A stretch of DNA of 64,000 bases from Sphingomonas sp. FARSPH (lineage in GTDB: Bacteria; Pseudomonadota; Alphaproteobacteria; Sphingomonadales; Sphingomonadaceae). Both the position numbers and the translations under genes were made by a program. The notes beneath the pieces are model-generated. The model had not been told where the DNA came from. It ran no database searches and saw nothing but the letters and a program-made list of their open reading frames with translations. Position 1 is the first letter of the stretch; every line of letters starts with the position of its first letter. This document shows positions 1 to 10,396 of the stretch, piece by piece. The stretch is from the NCBI RefSeq assembly GCF_003355005.1, contig NZ_CP029985.1, forward strand, positions 2,347,001 through 2,411,000, in the 5' to 3' direction.

Positions 1-585
1 CGCAAGCCATTGGTCGTGTTCACGCCCAAGTCGCTGCTCCGCCACAAGCTGGCGGTGTCGAAGGCGGAGGATTTCCTGGGCGACAGCCACTTCCGCCGCC
101 TGCTGTCCGATCCGAACGGCGCCGCAGATGCGGCGACGACGCGGCTGGTACTGTGCACCGGCAAGGTCGCCTACGACCTGATGGAGGCGCGCGACGCGGC
201 GGGCGACACGACGACGCAGATCGTGCGCGTCGAGCAGCTCTATCCCTTCCCGACCGAGGCGCTGGCCGAGCGGATCGCGAAGCTGCCCAACCTGACCGAC
301 GTCGTCTGGGCGCAGGAAGAGCCGAAGAACAACGGGTACTGGTTCTTCGTCGAACCGCTGATCGAAGAGGCGCTGGGCATGGCGAAGGCGCGGGTCGCGC
401 GCGCGCGCTACGCCGGTCGCACCGCATCCGCCTCGCCCGCGACGGGCCTGATGAAGCGGCACACCGCGGAACAGGGCGCGCTGGTCGCCGATGCGCTGGG
501 TCATAACGTGCGCGACGAAATCCGTCGCACGCGCGCCGAGGGCAGCACGACGACGGCACGGCCGGCGCAGGCGCCGACCGCATAA
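1..585 (+). CDS. sucA: 2-oxoglutarate dehydrogenase E1 component, C-terminal part (5' end outside window)
   Basis: The reading frame is open from base 1 and encodes about 194 residues. The N-terminal residues RKPLVVFTPKSLLRH and the later block VVWAQEEPKNNGYW are typical of the C-terminal transketolase-like domain of thiamine-dependent 2-oxoglutarate dehydrogenase E1. The enzyme decarboxylates 2-oxoglutarate and transfers the succinyl group to the lipoyl arm of E2. The C-terminus (about residues 140-194) is a variable Ala/Thr/Arg-rich tail. sucB follows 109 nt downstream on the same strand and lpdA beyond it, the usual E1-E2-E3 order. The thiamine-binding part lies outside the window, so catalytic residues cannot be checked. 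Confidence 0.93.
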   Translation, partial: RKPLVVFTPKSLLRHKLAVSKAEDFLGDSHFRRLLSDPNGAADAATTRLVLCTGKVAYDLMEARDAAGDTTTQIVRVEQLYPFPTEALAERIAKLPNLTDVVWAQEEPKNNGYWFFVEPLIEEALGMAKARVARARYAGRTASASPATGLMKRHTAEQGALVADALGHNVRDEIRRTRAEGSTTTARPAQAPTA

Positions 586-694
586 GATGACGCGTGGCTC
601 GGCCGTGGTATCGGCCGGGCCGGACACTGAAAACTGGCGCGGGTAACGATCGACCCGCCCGCGTGAGGTCCCTTCGGGGCGGAGGAAGATGGGA

Positions 695-1933
<1,239 letters not shown>

Positions 1934-1942
1934 TGTCATGTG

Positions 1943-2015
1943 CTCCTGCGAACGCAGGAGCCCAGGGTTACAGGGCGTGACGCCTGTGGCTCTGGGTTCC
2001 TGCATGCGCAGGAAC
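1943..2015. repeat. Palindromic two-hairpin repeat, upstream copy
   Basis: Two short hairpins share the core CCTGCG/CGCAGG: 1943-1960 (8 bp stem, 2 nt loop) and 1996-2015 (8 bp stem, 4 nt loop). Between them lies a third weak palindrome (ACAGG/CCTGT). The inner arms can also pair over a longer range (GCAGGA near 1954-1959 with TCCTGC near 1998-2003). A matching element lies at 2327-2402, so the pair frames the GIY-YIG gene. The form resembles REP/BIME elements. Confidence 0.85.
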
Positions 2016-2029
2016 ACGGGAGCTTGGAC

Positions 2030-2320
2030 ATGGGAAAGCCCGGTTACGTCTACCTCATGGCAAGCCAGCGTAACGGCACCCTCTACCTCGGCGTCACTAG
2101 CAACATCCAGGCTCGCGCATACCAACATCGCAACGGCCTGCTCGATGGCTTCTCGAAGAAATACGATTGCCGGTTGCTTGTCTGGTTCGAAGCGCATGAC
2201 GACATTCAGGATGCACGGCAGCGCGAGTTGCAGTTGAAAAAATGGAAGCGGGACTGGAAGGTCGACCTGATCGAAACCGCCAACCCGACGTGGAAAGATT
2301 TGTACGAGACGCTGTTCTAG
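2030..2320 (+). CDS. Small GIY-YIG domain nuclease-like protein
   Basis: 96 residues, a complete stand-alone GIY-YIG domain. The two short strands that name the family appear as YVYLM (6-10) and LYLGV (18-22). They are followed by the helix with the conserved Arg (Q-A-R-A-Y-Q-H, 27-33) and the downstream acidic RQREL helix (63-67) with the basic KKWKRDWK segment. The domain cuts or nicks DNA in homing endonucleases, UvrC and some transposition-like systems; the target of this subfamily is unknown to me. ATG 2030 is the first start that begins at the domain; the open frame upstream of it runs through a palindromic repeat. Codon use is visibly less GC-rich than in sucB and lpdA, suggesting acquisition. 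It interrupts sucB-lpdA on the same strand. Confidence 0.88.
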   Translation: MGKPGYVYLMASQRNGTLYLGVTSNIQARAYQHRNGLLDGFSKKYDCRLLVWFEAHDDIQDARQRELQLKKWKRDWKVDLIETANPTWKDLYETLF

Positions 2321-2326
2321 GAGCCG

Positions 2327-2402
2327 CGTTCCTGCGGACGCAGGAACGCAAAGCCCCCAAGCGCAGCGCCCCATAACCCTGGGTTCCTGCGTTCGCAGGA
2401 AC
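2327..2402. repeat. Palindromic two-hairpin repeat, downstream copy
   Basis: Hairpin 2327-2348 has a perfect 10 bp stem and 2 nt loop. Hairpin 2383-2402 has a 9 bp stem and 2 nt loop. Both use the GTTCCTGCG/CGCAGGAAC core found in the upstream element at 1943-2015. The first hairpin starts 7 nt after the GIY-YIG stop codon. The second ends 18 nt before the lpdA start. Confidence 0.85.
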
Positions 2403-2420
2403 ACGAGCGGAGCACAGACG

Positions 2421-3821
<1,401 letters not shown>

Positions 3822-3932
3822 TGCCGCGCGGCGCGGCGCCGGTCCCAGACCCGGACCGCGCCGCGACCGAGGCGGTGTGGCTGCGCCTGACGCGCGTCAT
3901 TGCAACAGGAAACGCCGACGGACGGCGCCGGC

Positions 3933-3973
3933 AAAAACCGTCAGCGATCAGCTCAGTCGTCGGACGATGACGG
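3933..3973 (-). terminator. Candidate rho-independent terminator for the glg operon
   Basis: On the minus strand CCGTCA (3973-3968) pairs with TGACGG (3943-3938). The loop contains a nested TCGTC/GACGA stem, and a run of five T follows (3937-3933). It lies in the 264 bp convergent gap between lpdA and glgX, about 110 nt beyond the glgX stop. The outer stem is only 6 bp, so strength is uncertain. No other signal is seen in 3822-4085. Confidence 0.42.
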
Positions 3974-4085
3974 CGCGTAAGCGGCGCATGTGCCATTTTG
4001 ATCTCAACGCATAGCTGGCGTCCCCGCCCAGAAGCGACCGATCGTGGCAGGCCGCTGGCTCTTGGCGATCATGTTGCACAAAGGA

Positions 4086-5825
4086 TCAGATAATCTCGAC
4101 GGTGCGCCGGGTGCGATCGACCCGGATCACGCCGCCACGCGCGTGGAGCGCGAACCCCGCCGCCTGCGCCCAGGCCGCGTCGGTCATCGGCGCGCCGCTC
4201 AGGTCGTGCCAGTGGGGATCGGCATAGGGTGCCGGATCGCCCAGGTCGCGCGCCGCCCGCGCCGCGGCGAGCGTCACGACATGTGCCTCCAGCGCGCGGT
4301 CGCGCCCCGTCCAGTCGACCCAGCCTATCGCATTGTCCTGCGCATAGGCGTTGTTGTTGCCCCGCTGCGTACGGCCGAATTCGTCGCCCGCGGTCAGCAT
4401 GATCGTGCCGCGCGAGGCGAACACCGTGCCGAGCAACGCGCGCTTATCGGCGTCGCGCGCGGTGCGGATCGCGGGATCGTCGCTCGGCCCCTCGACGCCG
4501 TTGTTCCAGCTGTGGTTGTCGGCGTGGCCATCGCGATTGTCCTCGCCATTGGCATGGTTGTGGCGCTCCGCATAGGCGACGGTGTCGGCGAGCGTGAAGC
4601 CGTCGTGCGCCGCGACGAAATTGACGGTGCGCGTGCCGCCTTGGCCGAAGATGTCGTCCGACCCGGCGATCCGCGTCGCGAGCGTGCCGGCATCGGCATC
4701 ACCGCGCCAGAACCGGCGCACGTCGTCGCGGAACCGGTCGTTCCATTCCAGCCAGCCGGCGGGAAAGTGGCCGAGCTGATACCCGCCCAGGCCGATGTCC
4801 CAAGGCTCGGCGATCATCACGCGCGTCGACAGTAAAGGGTCGGCGGCGATCTCCGCGAAGATCGGCGCATCCGCGGCGAAGCCGGGGCCGCGCGCGAGCA
4901 CCGTCGCGAGGTCGAAGCGAAAGCCATCGACGCCCATCGCGGCGAAGTGGCGCAGGCTGTCGAGGATCAGCCGCCGCACCTGCGCACGCGAACAGTCGAG
5001 CGTATTGCCCGTGCCGGTGTCGTTGATCGGCGTGCCGTCGGGCGCGTGCGCATAATAGAGCCGCTCGTCCAACCCGCGCAGCGACAGCGTCGGGCCATGC
5101 ATGTCGCTTTCGCCGGTGTGGTTGAAGACGAGGTCGAGGATCACGCCGATCCCCGCCGCGCGCAGCGCCGCGACCGTGTCGCGCAACTCGGTCACGCCGC
5201 CGGGGGCGAGCCGCGGATCGAGCGCCATCGGCACGACCGGGTTATAGCCCCAGGCGTTGGTGAGGCCGAGCGGCGGCAGGTGGCGTTCGTCGATCCACGC
5301 GACGATCGGCATCAGCTCGATCGCGGCGACGCGGAGCGACCGAAGGTGCGCGACGATCGCCGGGTGCGCCAGCGCGGCGATCGTCCCGCGCTGCGCGGCG
5401 GGCACGTCGGGGTGCAGCATCGTGAAGCCGCGGACGTTCACCTCGTAGATCAGTCCGCCGGGGATGAAGAGGGGCGGGGGCAGCGGCCCGATCGGCGGCG
5501 ATGGCGGCGGCACGATCGCGCGCGGGACGAGATCGCCCGTCTCGGCGCCGGGCTGGCCAAGGCGCGGGTCATAGGCGAAGGGCCGGTCGAGTTCGACAGC
5601 ATAGGGGTCGACCAGCAGCTTCGCAGGGTCGGTAGCGCAGCGATAGCCGTAGCGCTGGCCGGGGCCGATCCCGTCGATGGTCGCGGTCCAGATGCCGTCG
5701 CCGCAGGATACCATCGCGATCTGGCGCTCGGCGTCGCCGTCGAACAGGCATAGCGTAACCGGCGCGCACGCGCGGACGGTGAAGCGCGTGGCGTCGTCCT
5801 CGCCAACGGCACCGAAAACAATCAC
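4086..5825 (-). CDS. glgX: Glycogen debranching enzyme (isoamylase type)
   Basis: 579 residues, a GH13 enzyme with an N-terminal CBM48-like beta domain (about 1-100) and a (beta/alpha)8 catalytic domain. Conserved regions are visible: DLVFNH at 231-236, nucleophile Asp305 in GFRFDLA, acid/base Glu340 in MIAEPWD and the transition-state Asp408 in AAHDGF. It hydrolyses alpha-1,6 branches of phosphorylase-limited glycogen. It is shorter than E. coli GlgX (about 657 aa), mainly at the C-terminus. Translation starts at GTG 5825. It is the last gene of the minus-strand glycogen operon, separated from pgm by a palindromic repeat. Confidence 0.9.
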   Translation of the reverse strand: MIVFGAVGEDDATRFTVRACAPVTLCLFDGDAERQIAMVSCGDGIWTATIDGIGPGQRYGYRCATDPAKLLVDPYAVELDRPFAYDPRLGQPGAETGDLVPRAIVPPPSPPIGPLPPPLFIPGGLIYEVNVRGFTMLHPDVPAAQRGTIAALAHPAIVAHLRSLRVAAIELMPIVAWIDERHLPPLGLTNAWGYNPVVPMALDPRLAPGGVTELRDTVAALRAAGIGVILDLVFNHTGESDMHGPTLSLRGLDERLYYAHAPDGTPINDTGTGNTLDCSRAQVRRLILDSLRHFAAMGVDGFRFDLATVLARGPGFAADAPIFAEIAADPLLSTRVMIAEPWDIGLGGYQLGHFPAGWLEWNDRFRDDVRRFWRGDADAGTLATRIAGSDDIFGQGGTRTVNFVAAHDGFTLADTVAYAERHNHANGEDNRDGHADNHSWNNGVEGPSDDPAIRTARDADKRALLGTVFASRGTIMLTAGDEFGRTQRGNNNAYAQDNAIGWVDWTGRDRALEAHVVTLAAARAARDLGDPAPYADPHWHDLSGAPMTDAAWAQAAGFALHARGGVIRVDRTRRTVEII

Positions 5826-5865
5826 GACGAGGTCGCCCTCACGCTTCCGGCGCTCCGCGCCTCCC

Positions 5866-5913
5866 TCCCTCTCCCAGCGGGAGAGGGAAGGGGCCCATCG
5901 CCTTGGCGATGGG
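5866..5913. repeat. Double-hairpin palindromic repeat between pgm and glgX
   Basis: Hairpin one at 5866-5888 has a perfect 10 bp stem (TCCCTCTCCC/GGGAGAGGGA) and a 3 nt loop. Hairpin two at 5894-5913 has a 9 bp stem (CCCATCGCC/GGCGATGGG) and a 2 nt loop. GGGTGAGGG follows. The element fills most of the 123 bp pgm-glgX gap. It differs in sequence from the 130 bp family at 8968, 27661, 47435 and 56206, and belongs to a type of intergenic repeat widespread in proteobacteria. Confidence 0.8.
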
Positions 5914-5948
5914 AAGGGTGAGGGTGGTGCCTGACATCAAGGATCGGC

Positions 5949-7568
5949 TTAAGTCACCACATCGGGCGCCGTCCGCCCGGTATGGCGCGTGATCCCCGCG
6001 ATCGCATCCGCCGCCTCGACGATATCCGCCAGCATCGCGCCGGTATCCTCGTCGAGGCGCCCGTCCGCCGGTTCGTAGCGTTCGAGGTAGACGCGCAACG
6101 TCGCTCCGCTCGTGCCGGTGCCTGACAGGCGGAAGACGACGCGGCTGCCGCCGTCGAACAGGATGCGCACGCCCTGGTTGCGGCTGAACGATCCGTCGGT
6201 CGGGTCCTCATAGGCGAAATCGTCCGCGGCGGCGATCGTCAGCGGCCCCACCGCCTTGCCCGGCAGATCGGCGAGCGCCCCGCGCAGTTCCGCCATCAGC
6301 GCATCCGCCCGCGCGCTGTCGACGCCCTCGTAATCGTGGCGCGCGTAATAATTGCGGCCGTATGTCGCCCAGTGATCGCGCGCGAGCGCGTCCACCGACT
6401 TGCCCGTCGCGACGAGGATGTTGAGCCACAGCAGCACCGCCCACAGCCCGTCCTTCTCGCGGACGTGGTCGCTGCCGGTGCCGGCACTTTCCTCGCCGCA
6501 GATCGTCGCCATGCCGGCGTCGAGCAGGTTGCCGAAGAACTTCCACCCCGTCGGCGTCTCGAAGGCGGGAATGCCCAGCCTTTCCGCCACCCGGTCTGCC
6601 GCCGCGCTGGTCGGCATCGACCGGGCTATGCCCTTCAATCCAGCCGCATAGCCCGGCGCGCAATGCGCATTGGCGGCCAGCATCGCGAGGCTGTCCGACG
6701 GCGTCACGAACCGGCCGCGGCCGATGATGAGGTTGCGGTCGCCGTCGCCGTCGGATGCCGCGCCGAAATCGGGCGCGTCGGGCGACATCATCAGATCGTA
6801 CAGGTCCTTGGCATGGACCAGATTGGGGTCGGGATGATGGCCGCCGAAATCCTCCAGCGGAATGCCGTTGCGTACGGTGCCCGGCGCGAAGCCCAGGCGC
6901 CGCTCCAGTATCTCGGTCGCATAGGGGCCGGTGACCGCGCTCATCGCGTCGAACGCCATCGTCAGCCCGGCGGCGCGGATCGCGGCGAAGTCGAACAACT
7001 GCTCCATCAGCGCGGCATAATCCGCGACGGGGTCGACGACCTCGACCACCATATCGCCCATCCGCGTCTCGCCGAGCGTGTCGAGATCAATGTCGTCGGC
7101 ATCGATCGTCAGCCAGCGGTCGATCGTCTTCGTCCGCGCGAAGATCGCATCGGTGACGCCCTCCGGCGCGGGGCCGCCGTTGGCGATATTGTACTTGATG
7201 CCGAAATCCTCGGTCGGGCCGCCGGGATTGTGGCTCGCCGACAGGACGAGGCCGCCCAGCGCCTTGCGGATGCGGATCATGTTGCTCGCCGCCGGGGTCG
7301 ACAGCAGGCCGCCCCGGCCGACGAGGATCCGGCCGAAGCCGTTGGCTGCGGCGATGCGGATCGCCTTCTGGATCACCTCGCGGTTCAGGTAACGGCCGTC
7401 GCCGCCGATCACCAGTGTCGCGGCGGCCTTGCCGTCGATGACGTCGAACACCGCCTGCACGAAATTCTCGGCATAGTTCGGCTGCTGGAAGACGGTGACC
7501 TTCTTGCGCAGGCCGGACGTGCCCGGCTTCTGGTCGGGGTAGGGCGTGGTCGAAACGGTGCGGGTCAT
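5949..7568 (-). CDS. pgm: Phosphoglucomutase (alpha-D-glucose phosphate specific)
   Basis: 539 residues, close to E. coli Pgm (546). The phosphoserine motif is SASHNPGG with the catalytic serine at 112. The metal-binding loop is DGDGDR at 273-278. A C-terminal phosphate-binding motif RLSGTGTSG is also present. It interconverts glucose 1-phosphate and glucose 6-phosphate, linking glycogen synthesis and breakdown to glycolysis. The ATG at 7568 overlaps the glgA stop by 4 nt (ATGA), implying translational coupling. The reading frame continues upstream through glgA codons, but the start MTRTVSTTPYPDQ fits the family. Confidence 0.95.
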   Translation of the reverse strand: MTRTVSTTPYPDQKPGTSGLRKKVTVFQQPNYAENFVQAVFDVIDGKAAATLVIGGDGRYLNREVIQKAIRIAAANGFGRILVGRGGLLSTPAASNMIRIRKALGGLVLSASHNPGGPTEDFGIKYNIANGGPAPEGVTDAIFARTKTIDRWLTIDADDIDLDTLGETRMGDMVVEVVDPVADYAALMEQLFDFAAIRAAGLTMAFDAMSAVTGPYATEILERRLGFAPGTVRNGIPLEDFGGHHPDPNLVHAKDLYDLMMSPDAPDFGAASDGDGDRNLIIGRGRFVTPSDSLAMLAANAHCAPGYAAGLKGIARSMPTSAAADRVAERLGIPAFETPTGWKFFGNLLDAGMATICGEESAGTGSDHVREKDGLWAVLLWLNILVATGKSVDALARDHWATYGRNYYARHDYEGVDSARADALMAELRGALADLPGKAVGPLTIAAADDFAYEDPTDGSFSRNQGVRILFDGGSRVVFRLSGTGTSGATLRVYLERYEPADGRLDEDTGAMLADIVEAADAIAGITRHTGRTAPDVVT

Positions 7569-8965
7569 GCGAAAAGGCTCTTGTAGAGGTCGGCGTAGCG
7601 GCGTCCGCTCTCGGTCCACGAGAAGTCGGCGCGCATGCCGTTGCGCTGGATGGTGCACCACAGATCGGGCCGTGAATAGGCCCGGATCGTCCGTGAAATC
7701 GCATGGGCGAGGCTGTTGTCGCTGACCTCGCCATGCTGGAAGCCGGTGGCGACGCCCGCGGCGATCGCCGCCTCGTTGGCGTCGATCACCGTGTCGGCGA
7801 GCCCGCCGGTGCGCGCGACGACGGGCACGCAGCCATAAGCGAGCCCGTAGAGCTGCGTCAGCCCGCATGGTTCGAAGCGCGACGGGATCAGGATCGCGTC
7901 CGCGCCGCCCTGCAACAGGTGCGACAGCGGCTCGTCATACCCGATCCGGACCCCGATCCGCCCCGGATGTCGCGCGGCGGCGGCAAGGAATGCGCTTTCG
8001 AGCGGCGCGTCGCCCGAGCCGAGCAGCGCCAGCCGCCCGCCCTGCGCGACGAGATCGTCGAGGCGCTGAGCCAGCACGTCCATCCCCTTCTGCCAGGTCA
8101 GCCGGCTGATGACGGTGAACAGCGGTCCGTCCCCCGCCTCCAGCCCGAACGTCCTTTCGATCGCGCGCTTGTTGACGCGGCGGCGGCCGAGCGCGCGCGC
8201 GGTGTAGCGCTGCGGCAGGGCGGCGTCGGTTTCCGGGTTCCACACCGCGGGATCGATGCCGTTGACGATGCCGTGAACGCGCGCATGCCGCGCCGCGATC
8301 AGCCCCTCCAGCCCCATGCCGAACCGGTTCTCGCGGATTTCGGCGGCATAGGTCGGGCTGACCGTGGTGATCGCGTCCGCCGCGGCGAGGCCTGCCTTCA
8401 GAAATCCCACGCCGCCATAATATTCGACGCCGTCGATGCGCCAGGCGGTGTCGGGCAGGCCGAGCGCGGGGAAGACATCGGCGCCGAACTGGCCCTGAAA
8501 GGCGATGTTGTGCACCGTCGTCACGCTGCGCACCGATGCACCGTCGTAGCGGAGGTAGGCGGGCGCGAGCGCGGCCTGCCAGTCGTGCGCGTGGAGGACG
8601 GCGTAACCGTCGTCGATCGCGACGTCCGCCGCGGCGCGGGCGAGCGCGGCGAAGCGCCGCCAGTCGTCGGCCTGGCCGTACAGTCCGCCTTTGCGGTTGA
8701 ACAGCGCGGGCGCGTCGAGCACCAGCAACGGATGCCCCTCGATCGTCCCCGACAGCAGCCGCGCGGGCGTGTCCATCAGGCCCGCCCAGCGGCGCACCAC
8801 CTTCGCGCCCTTCATCGACGCACCGACGACGGGATAGCCGGGGATCATCGTCGTCGTCTCGACGCCATGCGGGGCGAGCGCGGCGGGCAGGGCGCCCACC
8901 ACATCGGCGAGCCCGCCGGTCTTGACCAGCGGAAACGCCTCCGCCGCGACGGAGAGCACGCGCAT
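7565..8965 (-). CDS. glgA: Glycogen synthase (ADP-glucose type)
   Basis: 466 residues, GT5 family, near E. coli GlgA (477). The N-terminal KTGGLADV motif (15-22), which binds ADP-glucose, and the C-terminal EPCGLTQLYGLAYG block of GT-B glycosyltransferases are present. It elongates alpha-1,4-glucan from ADP-glucose. Two adjacent ATGs (8968 and 8965) exist. The ribosome binding site GGGGAGG ends 5 nt before the second, so 8965 is preferred. That ribosome binding site is part of a palindromic repeat at 8968-9097. The stop codon overlaps the pgm start. Confidence 0.94.
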   Translation of the reverse strand: MRVLSVAAEAFPLVKTGGLADVVGALPAALAPHGVETTTMIPGYPVVGASMKGAKVVRRWAGLMDTPARLLSGTIEGHPLLVLDAPALFNRKGGLYGQADDWRRFAALARAAADVAIDDGYAVLHAHDWQAALAPAYLRYDGASVRSVTTVHNIAFQGQFGADVFPALGLPDTAWRIDGVEYYGGVGFLKAGLAAADAITTVSPTYAAEIRENRFGMGLEGLIAARHARVHGIVNGIDPAVWNPETDAALPQRYTARALGRRRVNKRAIERTFGLEAGDGPLFTVISRLTWQKGMDVLAQRLDDLVAQGGRLALLGSGDAPLESAFLAAAARHPGRIGVRIGYDEPLSHLLQGGADAILIPSRFEPCGLTQLYGLAYGCVPVVARTGGLADTVIDANEAAIAAGVATGFQHGEVSDNSLAHAISRTIRAYSRPDLWCTIQRNGMRADFSWTESGRRYADLYKSLFA

Positions 8966-8967
8966 CA

Positions 8968-9097
8968 TATCCTCCCCGGCACGGGGAGGTGGCAGCGCGC
9001 AGCGCTGACGGAGGGGGGACTCCACGTCGCGCAACGCCGGTGGAGAGCCCACTCCACCACGCTGCGCATGGTCCCCTTCCCCTTGCAGGGGAGGATA
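8968..9097. repeat. 130 bp palindromic repeat, copy A (glgC-glgA junction)
   Basis: The element is bounded by GC-rich hairpins: CCTCCCCG/CGGGGAGG at 8971-8989 at one end and CCCCT/AGGGG near 9082-9092 at the other. The interior contains TGGTGGAG/CTCCACCA-type complementary blocks. It fills the whole glgC-glgA gap. Read in the direction of transcription, its last arm GGGGAGG is the ribosome binding site of glgA. The same family occurs at 27661, 47435 and 56206. Confidence 0.88.
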
Positions 9098-9101
9098 GGC
9101 A

Positions 9102-10364
9102 TCACGACAGCCGGTCGATCATCGGCTGGGTGATGAGGCACACGCCCTTGTCGGTGCGGCGGAAGCGCTGGCCGTCGATTACCGGGTCCTCGCCGACGAC
9201 GAGGTTGTCGGGGATCACCACGCCGCGGTCGAGCACGACCTTCTTCAGCCGCGCGCCGCGGCCGATATGGCAATAGGGCAGCACCACCGCCTCATCGAGC
9301 GAAGAATAGCTGTGCGCGCGGACCCCCGTGGACAGCAGGCTGCGGTGGATCTGCGATCCCGATACGATGCAATTGCCCGACACCAGGCTCGACACCGCGC
9401 ACCCGCGTCGTCCGTCGAGATCGTGGACGAACTTCGCCGGCGGGGTGATCTCGGAATAGGTCCACAAGGGCCATTCCTTGTCGTACAGGTCGAGCTGCGG
9501 GATGACGTCGGTCAGGTCGATGTTCGCTTCCCAATAGGCATCGACCGTGCCGACGTCGCGCCAATAGGCCGCCGGTTCCTCGCTCGACCGCACGCAGCTG
9601 GCGGAAAAGCGATGCGCCTGCGCCTTGCCGTGCTGGACGAGGTAGGGGATGATGTCCTTGCCGAAATCGCGGGCCGAGCCGGGCGTATCGGCGTCGCGGC
9701 GCAGCTCCTCGAACAGGAATTTGGTCGCGAAGACGTAGATGCCGAGGCTGGCGAGCGCGATGTCGGGCTGGCCGGGGATCGAGGGCGGATCGGCCGGCTT
9801 CTCGACGAAATCGATGATCCGGTCGCTCTCGTCGACGTGCATCACGCCGAACGCGCGCGCCTCCAGGCGCGGCACCTCCATGCACGCGACGGTGACGTCG
9901 GCGCCACTGTCGACATGCTGCTGGAGCATGATCTCATAGTCCATTTTGTAGATGTGATCCCCGGCCAGGATGACCATGAACTCCGGGTCGTAGCTTTCGA
10001 TGATGTCGATGTTCTGGAACACCGCATCGGCGGTGCCTTCGTACCACTGGAATTCCGACACGCGCTGGCTGGCGGGCAGGATGTCGAAGCTTTCGTTGCG
10101 TTCGTCGCGCAGGAAGTTCCAGCCGCGCTGCAGATGGCGGATCAGCGAATGCGCCTTGTATTGCGTCGCGACACCGATGCGGCGGATGCCGGAGTTGATC
10201 GCGTTCGACAGTGCGAAATCGATGATCCGGCTCTTGCCGCCGAAATAGACCGCGGGCTTGGCGCGCGTATCGGTCAGCTCCATCAGCCGGCTGCCGCGTC
10301 CGCCGGCGAGTACGTAAGCCATCGCGTCGCGCGACAGCGGGTGGCGTCCTACCCGGTCTACCAT
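9102..10364 (-). CDS. glgC: Glucose-1-phosphate adenylyltransferase
   Basis: 420 residues (E. coli GlgC 431). The N-terminal nucleotidyltransferase signature AYVLAGGRGSRLMELT, the substrate-loop segment RAKPAVYFGG and a C-terminal left-handed beta-helix region (HIGRGARLKKVVLDRG) are visible. It makes ADP-glucose, the committed step of glycogen synthesis. ATG 10364 is preceded by a GGAGAGGGG ribosome binding site and gives the start MVDRVGRHPLSRDAM. glgB ends 32 nt upstream. A repeat fills the gap to glgA. Confidence 0.95.
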   Translation of the reverse strand: MVDRVGRHPLSRDAMAYVLAGGRGSRLMELTDTRAKPAVYFGGKSRIIDFALSNAINSGIRRIGVATQYKAHSLIRHLQRGWNFLRDERNESFDILPASQRVSEFQWYEGTADAVFQNIDIIESYDPEFMVILAGDHIYKMDYEIMLQQHVDSGADVTVACMEVPRLEARAFGVMHVDESDRIIDFVEKPADPPSIPGQPDIALASLGIYVFATKFLFEELRRDADTPGSARDFGKDIIPYLVQHGKAQAHRFSASCVRSSEEPAAYWRDVGTVDAYWEANIDLTDVIPQLDLYDKEWPLWTYSEITPPAKFVHDLDGRRGCAVSSLVSGNCIVSGSQIHRSLLSTGVRAHSYSSLDEAVVLPYCHIGRGARLKKVVLDRGVVIPDNLVVGEDPVIDGQRFRRTDKGVCLITQPMIDRLS

Positions 10365-10396
10365 CGGCCCCTCTCCATCATTGCTATCATTATCGT

